DNA from: VAZQ01 sp035552735
GTDB taxonomy: Bacteria; Pseudomonadota; Alphaproteobacteria; Rhizobiales; Xanthobacteraceae
Direction of reading: 5' to 3'
NCBI GenBank assembly: GCA_035552735.1
Contig: DASZKX010000016.1
Span: 1 to 14,420 of the forward strand
DNA: 14,420 nt
The translations under genes were made by a program, and so were the position numbers. The notes beneath the pieces are model-generated. The model worked only from the letters and a program-made list of their open reading frames with translations, did no database searches and had not been told where the DNA came from. Numbering within the stretch: the stretch's first letter is position 1; each line of letters begins with the position of its first letter. This document shows positions 7,137 through 14,420 of the stretch, piece by piece.

Positions 7137-7628
7137 TCAGGTAACGGTGGCCGCCGGCTGCTGCTGCATTTGCGCGACGCGCTGCTGGTAAAGCGCCACG
7201 AAGTCGACCGGATCGAGCAGCAGGGGCGGGAAGCCGCCGGCGCGCACCGAGCTCGCGATGATCTCGCGTGCGAACGGAAACAACAGCCGCGGGCATTCGA
7301 TCATGACCACCGGATGGATCTGCTCCTGCGGCACGTTCTGGATGCGAAACACGCCCGAATAGGTCAAATCGAAAGCGAACAGGAGGGTGGCGCCGTCCGA
7401 GCTCTCGGCCTTCCCTTCGAGTTTCAACGAGACCTCGTAATCGTTGGGGGCCAGCTGGCCGACCCCGACATTGATCTGGATGTTGATGCTCGGCTGCGCT
7501 TGGCTCGGCGCCAGCGAACGGGGCGCGTTCGGGTTCTCGAACGAGAAGTCCTTGATGAACTGGGCGAGCACATTGAGCTGCGGCGCGCTCTCCTGCGCTT
7601 GCGGTTGTTCGCCGCCATTGGTCGCCAT
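7137..7628 (-). CDS. secB: Protein-export chaperone SecB
   Basis: A 163-residue tetrameric cytosolic chaperone that keeps precursor proteins unfolded and delivers them to SecA. Typical features are LNVLAQFIKDFSFENPNAP (18-36), NDYEVSLKLEGKA (62-74), the long YSGVFRIQNVP (90-100) and ECPRLLFPFAREIIA (111-125), and GGFPPLLLDPVDFVALYQQR (131-150). The open frame runs upstream for another 58 codons, but the extra sequence is unlike SecB. ATG 7628 has GGAG 8 nt upstream. ATG 7634 (MTMATNGG...) lies only 2 nt after that GGAG, though another GGAG sits 9 nt before it, so it remains a close alternative. secB faces dnaQ and diverges from timA. Confidence 0.95.
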   Translation of the reverse strand: MATNGGEQPQAQESAPQLNVLAQFIKDFSFENPNAPRSLAPSQAQPSINIQINVGVGQLAPNDYEVSLKLEGKAESSDGATLLFAFDLTYSGVFRIQNVPQEQIHPVVMIECPRLLFPFAREIIASSVRAGGFPPLLLDPVDFVALYQQRVAQMQQQPAATVT

Positions 7629-8019
7629 GGTCATGACTCCGTTCTCCGCCCGCTTAAGCCGACTGCTTATGTCCCGGGCCGGCTGGCTAACATAGGGGCC
7701 CGGCACGAACAAGGAGACTCCGGCGCGGTACCGCGCAATTTCGCGAAAACCAAACCGTTGCGCGATCGCGGAATGCTGCCGCGTCGCTGCGCGCTTTGGC
7801 ACGAGGCCGTCACGCTGTGCTGACCCGGTGTCGCCGCCGAACTCAGGGGATTTATTCTAAATTCTTGAAATGTCTCGCCTATTCGTCGGCTGCGCGCCAA
7901 CCCGCATGAGCCCATCGCATTGCTCCCATCCGGTGCGCAGCCGGTTGGCGCAGCGTGCCGGATCGTCTATGGTTGCGCCGAGCCTCGACCTGTGCCGGTT
8001 GTCCGGCGCGTGCCACTGG

Positions 8020-8048
8020 TTCGACGCGGGCACGTGCTTACATAGGAT
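8020..8048 (+). promoter_or_regulatory. Candidate timA promoter
   Basis: TTCGAC (8020-8025) and TAGGAT (8043-8048) are separated by 17 bp, a reasonable housekeeping-sigma layout. A start near 8055 would leave a leader of about 90 nt. The match is partial and by eye. The -10 overlaps the first copy of the CATAGGA direct repeat. Confidence 0.3.
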
Positions 8049-8070
8049 ATGGAACCCGGGCATAGGAACC
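8041..8070 (+). repeat. Direct repeats upstream of timA
   Basis: CATAGGA occurs at 8041-8047 and 8061-8067, exactly 20 bp apart, and GGAACC at 8051-8056 and 8065-8070. The near two-turn spacing next to a possible promoter could mark a regulator site; chance is also possible. Confidence 0.4.
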
Positions 8071-8145
8071 GACTTCCGCTCCGCAGGTTGCCGGTCTGCG
8101 GACCCTTGCTGACCCCTGTGGTTCGGTCGTCACAGCTGCGAAAGC

Positions 8146-8883
8146 ATGCAAGACGTGTTCGATTTCTGGTGGATCATATATGCCACGATTGCCGTGGTGA
8201 TTTTCGTCAAGCTTCGAAGTGTGCTGGGGCAGCGCACCGGGCGCGAGCGGCCGCCCTATGACCCGTTTTCGGCGCGCGATACCCTGCGCCCCTCGACCAA
8301 CGAGCGGCCTTCGACCAACGACAATGTGGTGGCGCTCCCGGGCCGTGCCGCCGAGCCGATCTCCAAGCCCGTCGAGGTCGCGATGGTGCCGGCTGCGGAT
8401 CGCTGGAGCGGCCTGGCTGAGCCGGGCTCGCCCGTGGCGACCGCCCTTGATGCCATCGCGCGCGAGGACAAGAGCTTCGACGGCAAGCATTTCATCGCCG
8501 GCGCCCGCGCCGCCTACGAGATGATTGTGACCGCCTATGCGGAGGGCGATCGGCGCACCCTCAAGAACCTGCTTTCGCGCGATGTTTACGATGGCTTCGA
8601 GGCCGCGATCCGCGAGCGGGAAGCCAAAGGCGAGACCGCGGAGAGCCGTTTCGTCTCCATCGACAAGTCCGACATCACGGATGCCGAATTGCGCGGCCAC
8701 ATCGCCCAGATCACGATCCGTTTCGTCTCGCAGCTGGTTTCGGTCACGCGCGATCGCGAGGGCGCCGTGATCGACGGCAGCCCGGAAAAAGTGACCGACG
8801 TCACCGACGTGTGGACGTTTGCCCGCGACCTGTCGTCGCGCGACCCCAATTGGAAGTTGGTCGCAACCGAAGCCGGACAGTAG
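8146..8883 (+). CDS. timA: Tim44-like membrane-anchored protein (TimA family)
   Basis: A 245-residue protein with one N-terminal membrane helix (about residues 7-23). A charged, Pro-rich linker follows, then a C-terminal Tim44-like domain from about residue 97 to 243, including FIAGARAAYEMIVTAYAEGD and DVWTFARD...DPNWKLVAT. Alphaproteobacterial TimA proteins are relatives of the mitochondrial import component Tim44 and sit in the inner membrane with the domain facing the cytoplasm; their exact job is not settled. The linker holds a perfect protein-level repeat, R-P-S-T-N-E / R-P-S-T-N-D. The ATG at 8146 has only a weak upstream ribosome site (GCGAAAGC). mltA follows after 15 nt, so the two are probably in one transcript. 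Confidence 0.88.
   Translation: MQDVFDFWWIIYATIAVVIFVKLRSVLGQRTGRERPPYDPFSARDTLRPSTNERPSTNDNVVALPGRAAEPISKPVEVAMVPAADRWSGLAEPGSPVATALDAIAREDKSFDGKHFIAGARAAYEMIVTAYAEGDRRTLKNLLSRDVYDGFEAAIREREAKGETAESRFVSIDKSDITDAELRGHIAQITIRFVSQLVSVTRDREGAVIDGSPEKVTDVTDVWTFARDLSSRDPNWKLVATEAGQ
8287..8322 (+). repeat. 18-bp in-frame tandem repeat in timA
   Basis: Two adjacent 18-bp units (8287-8304 and 8305-8322) share TCGACCAACGA and encode R-P-S-T-N-(E/D). They fall in the disordered linker between the membrane helix and the Tim44-like domain. Confidence 0.7.
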
Positions 8884-8898
8884 CCGGAGCCGGAGGCG

Positions 8899-10302
8899 AT
8901 GGCCCTGCCTCCTGCGTGCTCGACGGCCCGGATCGCAAGCGCGGCGCTGCTCATTCTGTGCATGAGTTCGGCCGCGCACGGGCAGGATACCGATCCGCTG
9001 CGGATTCCGGACACGCAGCTCGAGCCGCTGAGCTGGACGGCCCTCGATGGCTGGGCGTCCGACGATCATATCGCTTCGTTCTCGGCCTTCCTGAAAAGCT
9101 GCACGCCGTTTCTCGCCAGCCGCGAGCCGCACGAAGGCCGACCGATCCATACCGCGCTCTGGCACGTGTGCCGGCGGGCCGCATCCTTGCGCCCCACCAC
9201 GGCGGGCGAGGCGCAGGCGTTCTTCGAGGGGAATTTCTTACCCGTGGCGATCGCCCGCATCGGCGAATCCAAGGGCCTGCTGACCGGCTATTTCGAGCCC
9301 GTGGTGGACGGCTCGCGTTTTCCCAACCCGGAATTCTCCACGCCGCTCTACCGGCGTCCGCGCGACCTCCTGGTCGCCGGTCGCCCGGTGGGCAAGGCCG
9401 ATATTCCCAACCGCGCCACGATAAACCGCCGCAATCCGCAGGGCGAGCTCGTTCCCTATTACGATCGCGCCGAGATCGAGAATGGCGCGCTCGATGGCCA
9501 GCATCTCGAAATCTGCTGGCTCAGGGATCCGTTCGACGCGTTCTCGATTCAAATCCAGGGCTCCGCCCGCGTGCGTCTCGAGGACGGCACCATGCTGCGG
9601 GTGAACTACGATGGCCACAACGGCCATCCCTACGCGGCGGTCGGGCGCATCCTCATGGAGCAATACGGGGTGCCGCCGGATCAGATGTCCATGGAGCGCA
9701 TCCGCCAGTGGATGCTCGCCAATCCGGAGCAGGCGGCTAAGGTCCGGCAGGCCAATCCCTCCTTCGTGTTCTTCCGCGTTACCGGACTGTCGGACCAGGG
9801 CGAGGCGGTAGGGGCCCAGGGCGTCCCGCTCAGTCCCGGCCGTTCCATCGCGGTCGACAAGCTCCACGTCTACGGGACGCCCTTCTTCATCCAGGCCGAT
9901 CTGCCCATCGACAGCGACAAGCCGGTCACCAAGTTCCGGCGGCTGATGATCGCGCAGGATACCGGCTCCGCCATCAACGGACCGGCCCGCGCCGATCTCT
10001 ATTGGGGCGCCGGCGACACCGCCGGACGTATCGCAGGCCGCATCCGCCAGCAGGGGCAATTCGTGATGCTGCTGCCGCGCGAGCTCGATATGGTCGAGGC
10101 CGGCAAGCACACGGCGCTACCGTTGCCCAAGCCGGCGATTGCCGACGTGGTGGCGACCAAGGAAGGAGCGCCGGCCGGCAAACCCGGTGAGGAAACGCAT
10201 GGGGCCGCGGCGGAGCCCAGGCCGTCGCCCCACCGGTCGCATCAACCGCCGGAGCCGATCTCCCGGCGGCAGGCGAGGATAAGGTCGAAGTCCGGCACAT
10301 GA
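8899..10302 (+). CDS. mltA: Membrane-bound/periplasmic lytic murein transglycosylase A (MltA)
   Basis: A 467-residue exported enzyme that cleaves the MurNAc-GlcNAc bond of peptidoglycan to give 1,6-anhydro ends. Residues 1-28 form a signal peptide ending ...SSAAHG. The only Cys near its hydrophobic core (Cys21, preceded by L-I-L) is not in a lipobox, so unlike E. coli MltA it is probably not a lipoprotein. The MltA domain shows LLTGYFEPVVDG (127-138), FSIQIQGSARV (215-225), NGHPYAAVGR (241-250) and the 3D-type region IAQDTGSAINGPARADLYWG (351-370), whose conserved Asp354 and Asp366 include the catalytic acid. The last ~55 residues are a Pro/Ala/Lys-rich tail outside the domain. GGAG sites precede the ATG. 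Its stop overlaps the start of the Smr gene (ATGA). Confidence 0.93.
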   Translation: MALPPACSTARIASAALLILCMSSAAHGQDTDPLRIPDTQLEPLSWTALDGWASDDHIASFSAFLKSCTPFLASREPHEGRPIHTALWHVCRRAASLRPTTAGEAQAFFEGNFLPVAIARIGESKGLLTGYFEPVVDGSRFPNPEFSTPLYRRPRDLLVAGRPVGKADIPNRATINRRNPQGELVPYYDRAEIENGALDGQHLEICWLRDPFDAFSIQIQGSARVRLEDGTMLRVNYDGHNGHPYAAVGRILMEQYGVPPDQMSMERIRQWMLANPEQAAKVRQANPSFVFFRVTGLSDQGEAVGAQGVPLSPGRSIAVDKLHVYGTPFFIQADLPIDSDKPVTKFRRLMIAQDTGSAINGPARADLYWGAGDTAGRIAGRIRQQGQFVMLLPRELDMVEAGKHTALPLPKPAIADVVATKEGAPAGKPGEETHGAAAEPRPSPHRSHQPPEPISRRQARIRSKSGT

Positions 10303-10913
10303 GCCTCGAGCGCACCGACAAACGCCGGCATCGCCGCCGCCTGAGCGAGGACGAGCACAGGCTCTGGAGCGGCGTCATCCGCTCGATCGTGCCGCTCAAG
10401 CGCAAGCCCTCGCGCCCGCGCGGCCAGGACGCGGTCCTCGCGCCCGGCGAGAGCGCGCCGCCGCCCGCCCGCCGCCGCGCCGAACCGGCACCGGCGCGCC
10501 ACCCGGCTCCCAAATCCGCGGCCAAGCCGGCCAGCAAGCCGATCAGCAAACCGGTGTTGCCGGTGGTTGGGCTCGACCGGCGGCAAAAGCAGCGTCTGGC
10601 ACGCGGAACCGAAATCATCGATGGGCGCATCGACCTGCACGGCAGGACCCAAAGCGAGGCGCACACGGTTCTGCTCGGCTTTCTGCGGCGCGCCCAGGCC
10701 GAGGGGGCGCGTTACGTGCTGGTCATCACCGGCAAGGGCAAGCCCAACGAAACGGGATTCTCCGACGGGCGCGGCGTCCTCAAGCGGCAAGTGCCGCTGT
10801 GGCTGCGGCTGCCGGAATTCCGCCTCTTGGTGCTCGCCGTGGAGGACGCTCATGCGGCCCATGGCGGCGCGGGCGCGCTCTACGTCCGGCTGCGGCGCGC
10901 GCGCAACGCTTGA
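10299..10913 (+). CDS. Smr-domain protein (possible nuclease)
   Basis: A 204-residue basic protein. Residues 1-45 are Arg/Lys-rich, 46-88 form an Ala/Pro/Lys-rich linker, and an Smr domain spans about 112-200. Domain hallmarks are IDLHGRTQSEAH (111-122), YVLVITGKGKP (139-149), GVLKRQVPLWLR (159-170) and HGGAGALYVRL (188-198). Smr domains occur at the C-terminus of MutS2 and as stand-alone proteins, and several have nicking or RNA-cleaving activity; the substrate of this type is unknown. The ATG overlaps the mltA stop by 4 nt (ATGA), implying translational coupling. The stop is 3 nt from the stop of convergent hslU. Confidence 0.88.
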   Translation: MSLERTDKRRHRRRLSEDEHRLWSGVIRSIVPLKRKPSRPRGQDAVLAPGESAPPPARRRAEPAPARHPAPKSAAKPASKPISKPVLPVVGLDRRQKQRLARGTEIIDGRIDLHGRTQSEAHTVLLGFLRRAQAEGARYVLVITGKGKPNETGFSDGRGVLKRQVPLWLRLPEFRLLVLAVEDAHAAHGGAGALYVRLRRARNA

Positions 10914-10916
10914 TGC

Positions 10917-12217
<1,301 letters not shown>

Positions 12218-12221
<4 letters not shown>

Positions 12222-12724
12222 GCGCTTAGTGTCCTTGCGTCGCAGCCCATCAACACTGCCTCGCCGGAGATCGTCACGCGGTGGTCGATCGGCCGAAACC
12301 CGGCCTTCGCATAGGCGCGGAGGGCGCGCGCGTTGCGTGCGTTGGGGTCGGTCACGACGCGGGGCGCACCAGCCTCGAACAGTCGCTGGACAAAGAGGCG
12401 AATGAAAGCGCTGCCGTGGCCGCGGCCAATGAGGTCGGCTTCCCCGATAAGCTGGTCGATGCCGCGCGTACCGATCGGTTGATCGCGACAGGGGTGATCC
12501 GCTTCGGAATGGGGATTCCAGCTCTGAATATAGCCGATGGGGCCGTCGCGATAGCTCACGATGAAGACGTCGATTGCAGGGTCGCCGATATGGTCCTCGA
12601 TCGTCGCCAAACCGCGCACCGGGTCGCCCCACCATTCGCGCACGTGCGGGCGCTCGAGCCATCGCCGCAGCAGCGGCAGATCGGCGGCCGCAACCGGGCG
12701 AAAATGATACGCGCTTGCCGGCAT
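12218..12724 (-). CDS. GNAT-family N-acetyltransferase, AAC(6')-like
   Basis: A 168-residue GCN5-type acetyltransferase. It opens with YHFRPVAAADLPLLRRWLERP (6-26) and VREWWGDP (28-35), continues with GPIGYIQSW (61-69) and RGIDQLIGE (87-95), and carries the acetyl-CoA loop LIGRGHGSAFIR (98-109), then VTDPNARNARALRAYAKAGF (124-143). These blocks resemble aminoglycoside 6'-N-acetyltransferases, but many chromosomal relatives have unknown substrates, so resistance is not claimed. I chose ATG 12724, preceded by GGGA; ATG 12778 would add 18 residues, lie 4 nt after the upstream gene and lacks a ribosome site. Its TGA overlaps the hslU ATG, tying its translation to the protease operon. Confidence 0.88.
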
Positions 12725-12782
12725 GGCAAAATCCCGCAGGGACGTGTGGAGGCGTTCAAGACACTGCAGATCAATCATGTAT

Positions 12783-13286
12783 TCACACGGGAACGGTCGG
12801 CAGCTCGGCCACGAGAGATGACGGCAGCATGGCGAGAACGACGCGCCGCAACGGCTGCCAGCCGACGCCCAGCCCCAAAACCAGGATGCCGAGCACCGCA
12901 AGCGTCGAAAAGAATACCGTGCCCGGGTCCGACGGTGCGGTCGCCCGGGTGGTCGTGATGGCGTAGACGATCACGATGCCCAGATAGCTGAAGGTCGACA
13001 CCAGAAGTGCGCGCCGATCAATCACGACCGCCACCAGCGCCAGCAAGGTCGCGACGGCAGCGATGAGGAGCGCAACCGCTGCCGTCATGGTCGTCATGTT
13101 GAAGACGCCGACGCCCGGCAGGGCCATGGAGAAATCATTGAAGCCGCGCATGAAGCGGAACCGTTCCTCGTGCCCCAGCAAAGCGACCTGCGCCCGCTCG
13201 CGCTTGGCGGCGAAGTCGCGCAACGCCTGCGCCTGGGTGACAATTCGCTCCGTCACCGCCGCGTCGAGATCCTCTTGCCGCAGCAT
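12783..13286 (-). CDS. Small three-helix membrane protein of unknown function in the hsl operon
   Basis: A 167-residue protein I cannot name. The N-terminal 60 residues are soluble and charged (MLRQEDLDAAVTERIVTQAQ, then HEERFRFMRGFNDFSMAL). Three membrane helices follow at about 66-89, 94-112 and 122-142, and a basic amphipathic end, GWQPLRRVVLAMLP. The start and end recall longer multi-helix bacterial membrane proteins with a DLDAAV...RFxxGFND front, so this may be a shortened relative; that is from memory. The ATG at 13286 overlaps the hslV stop by one base (TGATG), so it is translated in step with hslV. A start further upstream inside hslV is possible but less natural. Confidence 0.7.
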   Translation of the reverse strand: MLRQEDLDAAVTERIVTQAQALRDFAAKRERAQVALLGHEERFRFMRGFNDFSMALPGVGVFNMTTMTAAVALLIAAVATLLALVAVVIDRRALLVSTFSYLGIVIVYAITTTRATAPSDPGTVFFSTLAVLGILVLGLGVGWQPLRRVVLAMLPSSLVAELPTVPV

Positions 13287-13831
13287 CAGAGCTTTTCCAC
13301 CGTGACGTTCCGGTTGGTGTAGACGCAAATATCGGCCGCGATGTCGAGCGACCGGCGCACGATCGAATCCGCATCGAGCGCGCCGTCGATGAGGGCGCGG
13401 GCGGCGGCGAGCGCATAATTGCCGCCCGACCCGATGCCCATGACGCCGCCCTCGGGCTCGAGCACGTCGCCGGTGCCGGTGAGCACCAGCGACACCTCCT
13501 TGTCGGCCACGATCATCATGGCTTCGAGCCGGCGCAGGTAGCGGTCGGTGCGCCAGTCCTTGGCGAGCTCGACGGCGGCGCGGGTCAGTTGCCCGGGATA
13601 TTGCTCGAGCTTGGCCTCCAGCCGCTCGAACAGCGTGAAGGCATCCGCGGTGGCGCCCGCAAAGCCGCCGATGACCTCGCCTTTGCCCAGGCGACGGACC
13701 TTCTTGGCATTGGCCTTGACGATGGTCTGGCCGATGGTGACCTGCCCGTCGCCCCCGATGGCCACGATCCCGCCTTTGCGGACCGTGAGTATGGTGGTGC
13801 CGTGCCAGACATCGGGAGCGTGGGTCTGCAT
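13286..13831 (-). CDS. hslV: HslV (ClpQ), peptidase subunit of the HslUV protease
   Basis: A 181-residue threonine protease that forms the double-hexamer core of HslUV. The sequence MQTHAPDVWHGTTILTVRKG places the catalytic Thr at residue 12, after HG, so an 11-residue leader must be removed; E. coli HslV has only the initiator Met. Other family blocks are AIGGDGQVTIGQTIVK (24-39), NAKKVRRL (41-48), GGFAGATADAFTLFERLE (55-72), RLEAMMIVAD (101-110) and GIGSGGNYALAAARAL (132-147). The frame is open 34 codons further upstream, but ATG 13831 has GAGG 8 nt before it and gives the family length. It is the first gene of the minus-strand operon and diverges from hisB across 167 bp. Confidence 0.96.
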   Translation of the reverse strand: MQTHAPDVWHGTTILTVRKGGIVAIGGDGQVTIGQTIVKANAKKVRRLGKGEVIGGFAGATADAFTLFERLEAKLEQYPGQLTRAAVELAKDWRTDRYLRRLEAMMIVADKEVSLVLTGTGDVLEPEGGVMGIGSGGNYALAAARALIDGALDADSIVRRSLDIAADICVYTNRNVTVEKL

Positions 13832-13998
13832 TTGTGACGCCTCGTTAGGGGCATCATGTAGGGGGCGCGGAGCAGCGATGCAAATAGGCTTTTCCTTAGG
13901 CAGAGCCGGCGAGCGCGACCCCACATTGACCAATCCGTCATGCCGCTGTGGCGAAGCGCGCGGGCGCCTGTTAAAAGGCCGCCAAATCAGGAGCTCTC
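13832..13998. promoter_or_regulatory. Divergent promoter region, hslV / hisB
   Basis: 167 bp separate the two start codons, so both promoters should lie here. I see TTGACC at 13926-13931 in the hisB direction but no convincing -10 at the right distance, and no clear heat-shock promoter for hslV. The region is called by position only. Confidence 0.5.
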
Positions 13999-14420
13999 AT
14001 GCGCAAGGCAGCGGTCAAACGCGCCACCAAGGAAACCGACGTCGAGGTCAGCCTCGATCTCGACGGTACCGGCGTCTCCGGGATCGCGACCGGGATCGGC
14101 TTTCTCGACCACATGCTCGACCTTTTGGCGCGCCATTCCCGCATCGATATCGCCGTCAAAGCCAAGGGCGATCTGCATATCGACCATCACCACACCACCG
14201 AGGATGTGGGCATCGCGCTTGGCCAGGCCGTGAAGCAGGCGCTGGGCGAGATGAAGGGCATCACCCGCTATGCCGACGTGCACATGCCGATGGACGAGGC
14301 CCTGACCCGGGTGGCGCTCGATATTTCGGGCCGCCCGTTCCTGGTGTTTCGGGTCGAGTTCGGGCGCGACAAGGTCGGCAGCTTCGATACCGAATTGGTG
14401 CAGGAATGGTTCCAGGCCTT
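13999..14420 (+). CDS. hisB: Imidazoleglycerol-phosphate dehydratase, 3' end outside window
   Basis: The first 140 codons of a monofunctional HisB, open to the window edge. It dehydrates imidazole glycerol phosphate to imidazole acetol phosphate in histidine synthesis, using Mn ions in a 24-subunit shell. Metal-ligand and family blocks are GFLDHMLDLLARHSRID (35-51), the HHHTTED motif (65-71) with IALGQAVKQAL after it, and MDEALTRVALDISGRPF. The N-terminus begins directly with the dehydratase domain (MRKAAVKRATKETDVEV), so there is no fused histidinol-phosphatase as in enterics. ATG 13999 has AGGAG 5 nt upstream. Other his genes probably follow to the right, as is common in alphaproteobacteria, but they are outside the window. 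Confidence 0.96.
   Translation, partial: MRKAAVKRATKETDVEVSLDLDGTGVSGIATGIGFLDHMLDLLARHSRIDIAVKAKGDLHIDHHHTTEDVGIALGQAVKQALGEMKGITRYADVHMPMDEALTRVALDISGRPFLVFRVEFGRDKVGSFDTELVQEWFQA

Larger units (their letters stand above)
7629..8145. other. 517-bp divergent intergenic region, secB / timA
   Basis: I find no convincing gene: the short ORFs on both strands show no family resemblance and have poor ribosome sites. The region holds three small palindromes near secB (7723-7736, 7739-7748, 7761-7770). It also has a 9-bp inverted repeat (GCGCCAACC 7894-7902 / GGTTGGCGC 7943-7951), an AT-rich patch around 7850-7870, and a possible timA promoter with direct repeats at 8020-8070. The promoters of secB and timA must lie here; only the timA one could be guessed. 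fxsA, often found between these genes in relatives, is not present. Confidence 0.7.

Noticed and set aside
8010..8040. tRNA T-loop-like GGTTCGA sequence
   Set aside because: The flanking bases do not form a T-stem and no anticodon or D arm can be drawn around it.
12222..12662. N-terminal extension giving a 581-residue HslU
   Set aside because: The extra residues are the GNAT gene read out of frame; HslU of normal length starts at the ATG at 12221.

Overview
The window is a GC-rich stretch of core alphaproteobacterial chromosome. It most resembles Hyphomicrobiales (Rhizobiales), perhaps near the Bradyrhizobiaceae/Xanthobacteraceae. That placement rests on protein sequence and gene order: a Rho beginning MREMKLQDLK, a TimA-type Tim44-like protein, alphaproteobacterial SecB, an HslV with a short leader before its catalytic Thr, and the order rho-hemJ-hemE // ppsR-maf-coaE-dnaQ-secB-timA-mltA-smr. 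It is inferred from sequence and was not searched. I see no CRISPR array, tRNA, rRNA, insertion sequence or prophage gene.

Layout. At the left edge is the 3' end of a YyaL/DUF255-type thioredoxin-domain gene (+), abutting rho (-). To its right, hemJ and hemE run on the minus strand (heme synthesis). Between hemE (-) and ppsR (+) lies a 379-bp non-coding gap. It has an AT-rich patch, three GANTC methylation sites within 40 bp, degenerate DnaA-box-like words and a long imperfect palindrome. Genes on both sides run away from it. In Caulobacter and Rickettsia the chromosomal origin lies between hemE and the ppsR homologue RP001, so I read this gap as the probable oriC. It is the most interesting element here.

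Rightward (+) come ppsR (PPDK/PEP synthase regulator), maf (nucleotide pyrophosphatase), coaE (last step of CoA synthesis) and dnaQ (proofreading exonuclease). A 13-bp-arm hairpin separates dnaQ from convergent secB (-). The aroE and fxsA genes that often sit in this neighbourhood in related bacteria are not here. After a 517-bp divergent gap come timA, mltA and an Smr-domain gene (+); mltA and smr overlap by 4 nt.

The right end is a minus-strand operon read hslV - small membrane protein - GNAT acetyltransferase - hslU, with overlapping stop/start codons at two of its three junctions. It encodes the HslUV (ClpYQ) protease with two extra genes between its subunits. Divergent from it, hisB (histidine synthesis) runs off the window.

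Most of the window is conserved housekeeping DNA. I do not see a new defence or biosynthetic system. The points worth following are the candidate origin and its internal structure, the four-gene hsl operon, the dispersed-type palindrome after dnaQ, the rho leader, and the three-ATG repeat at the ppsR-maf junction.
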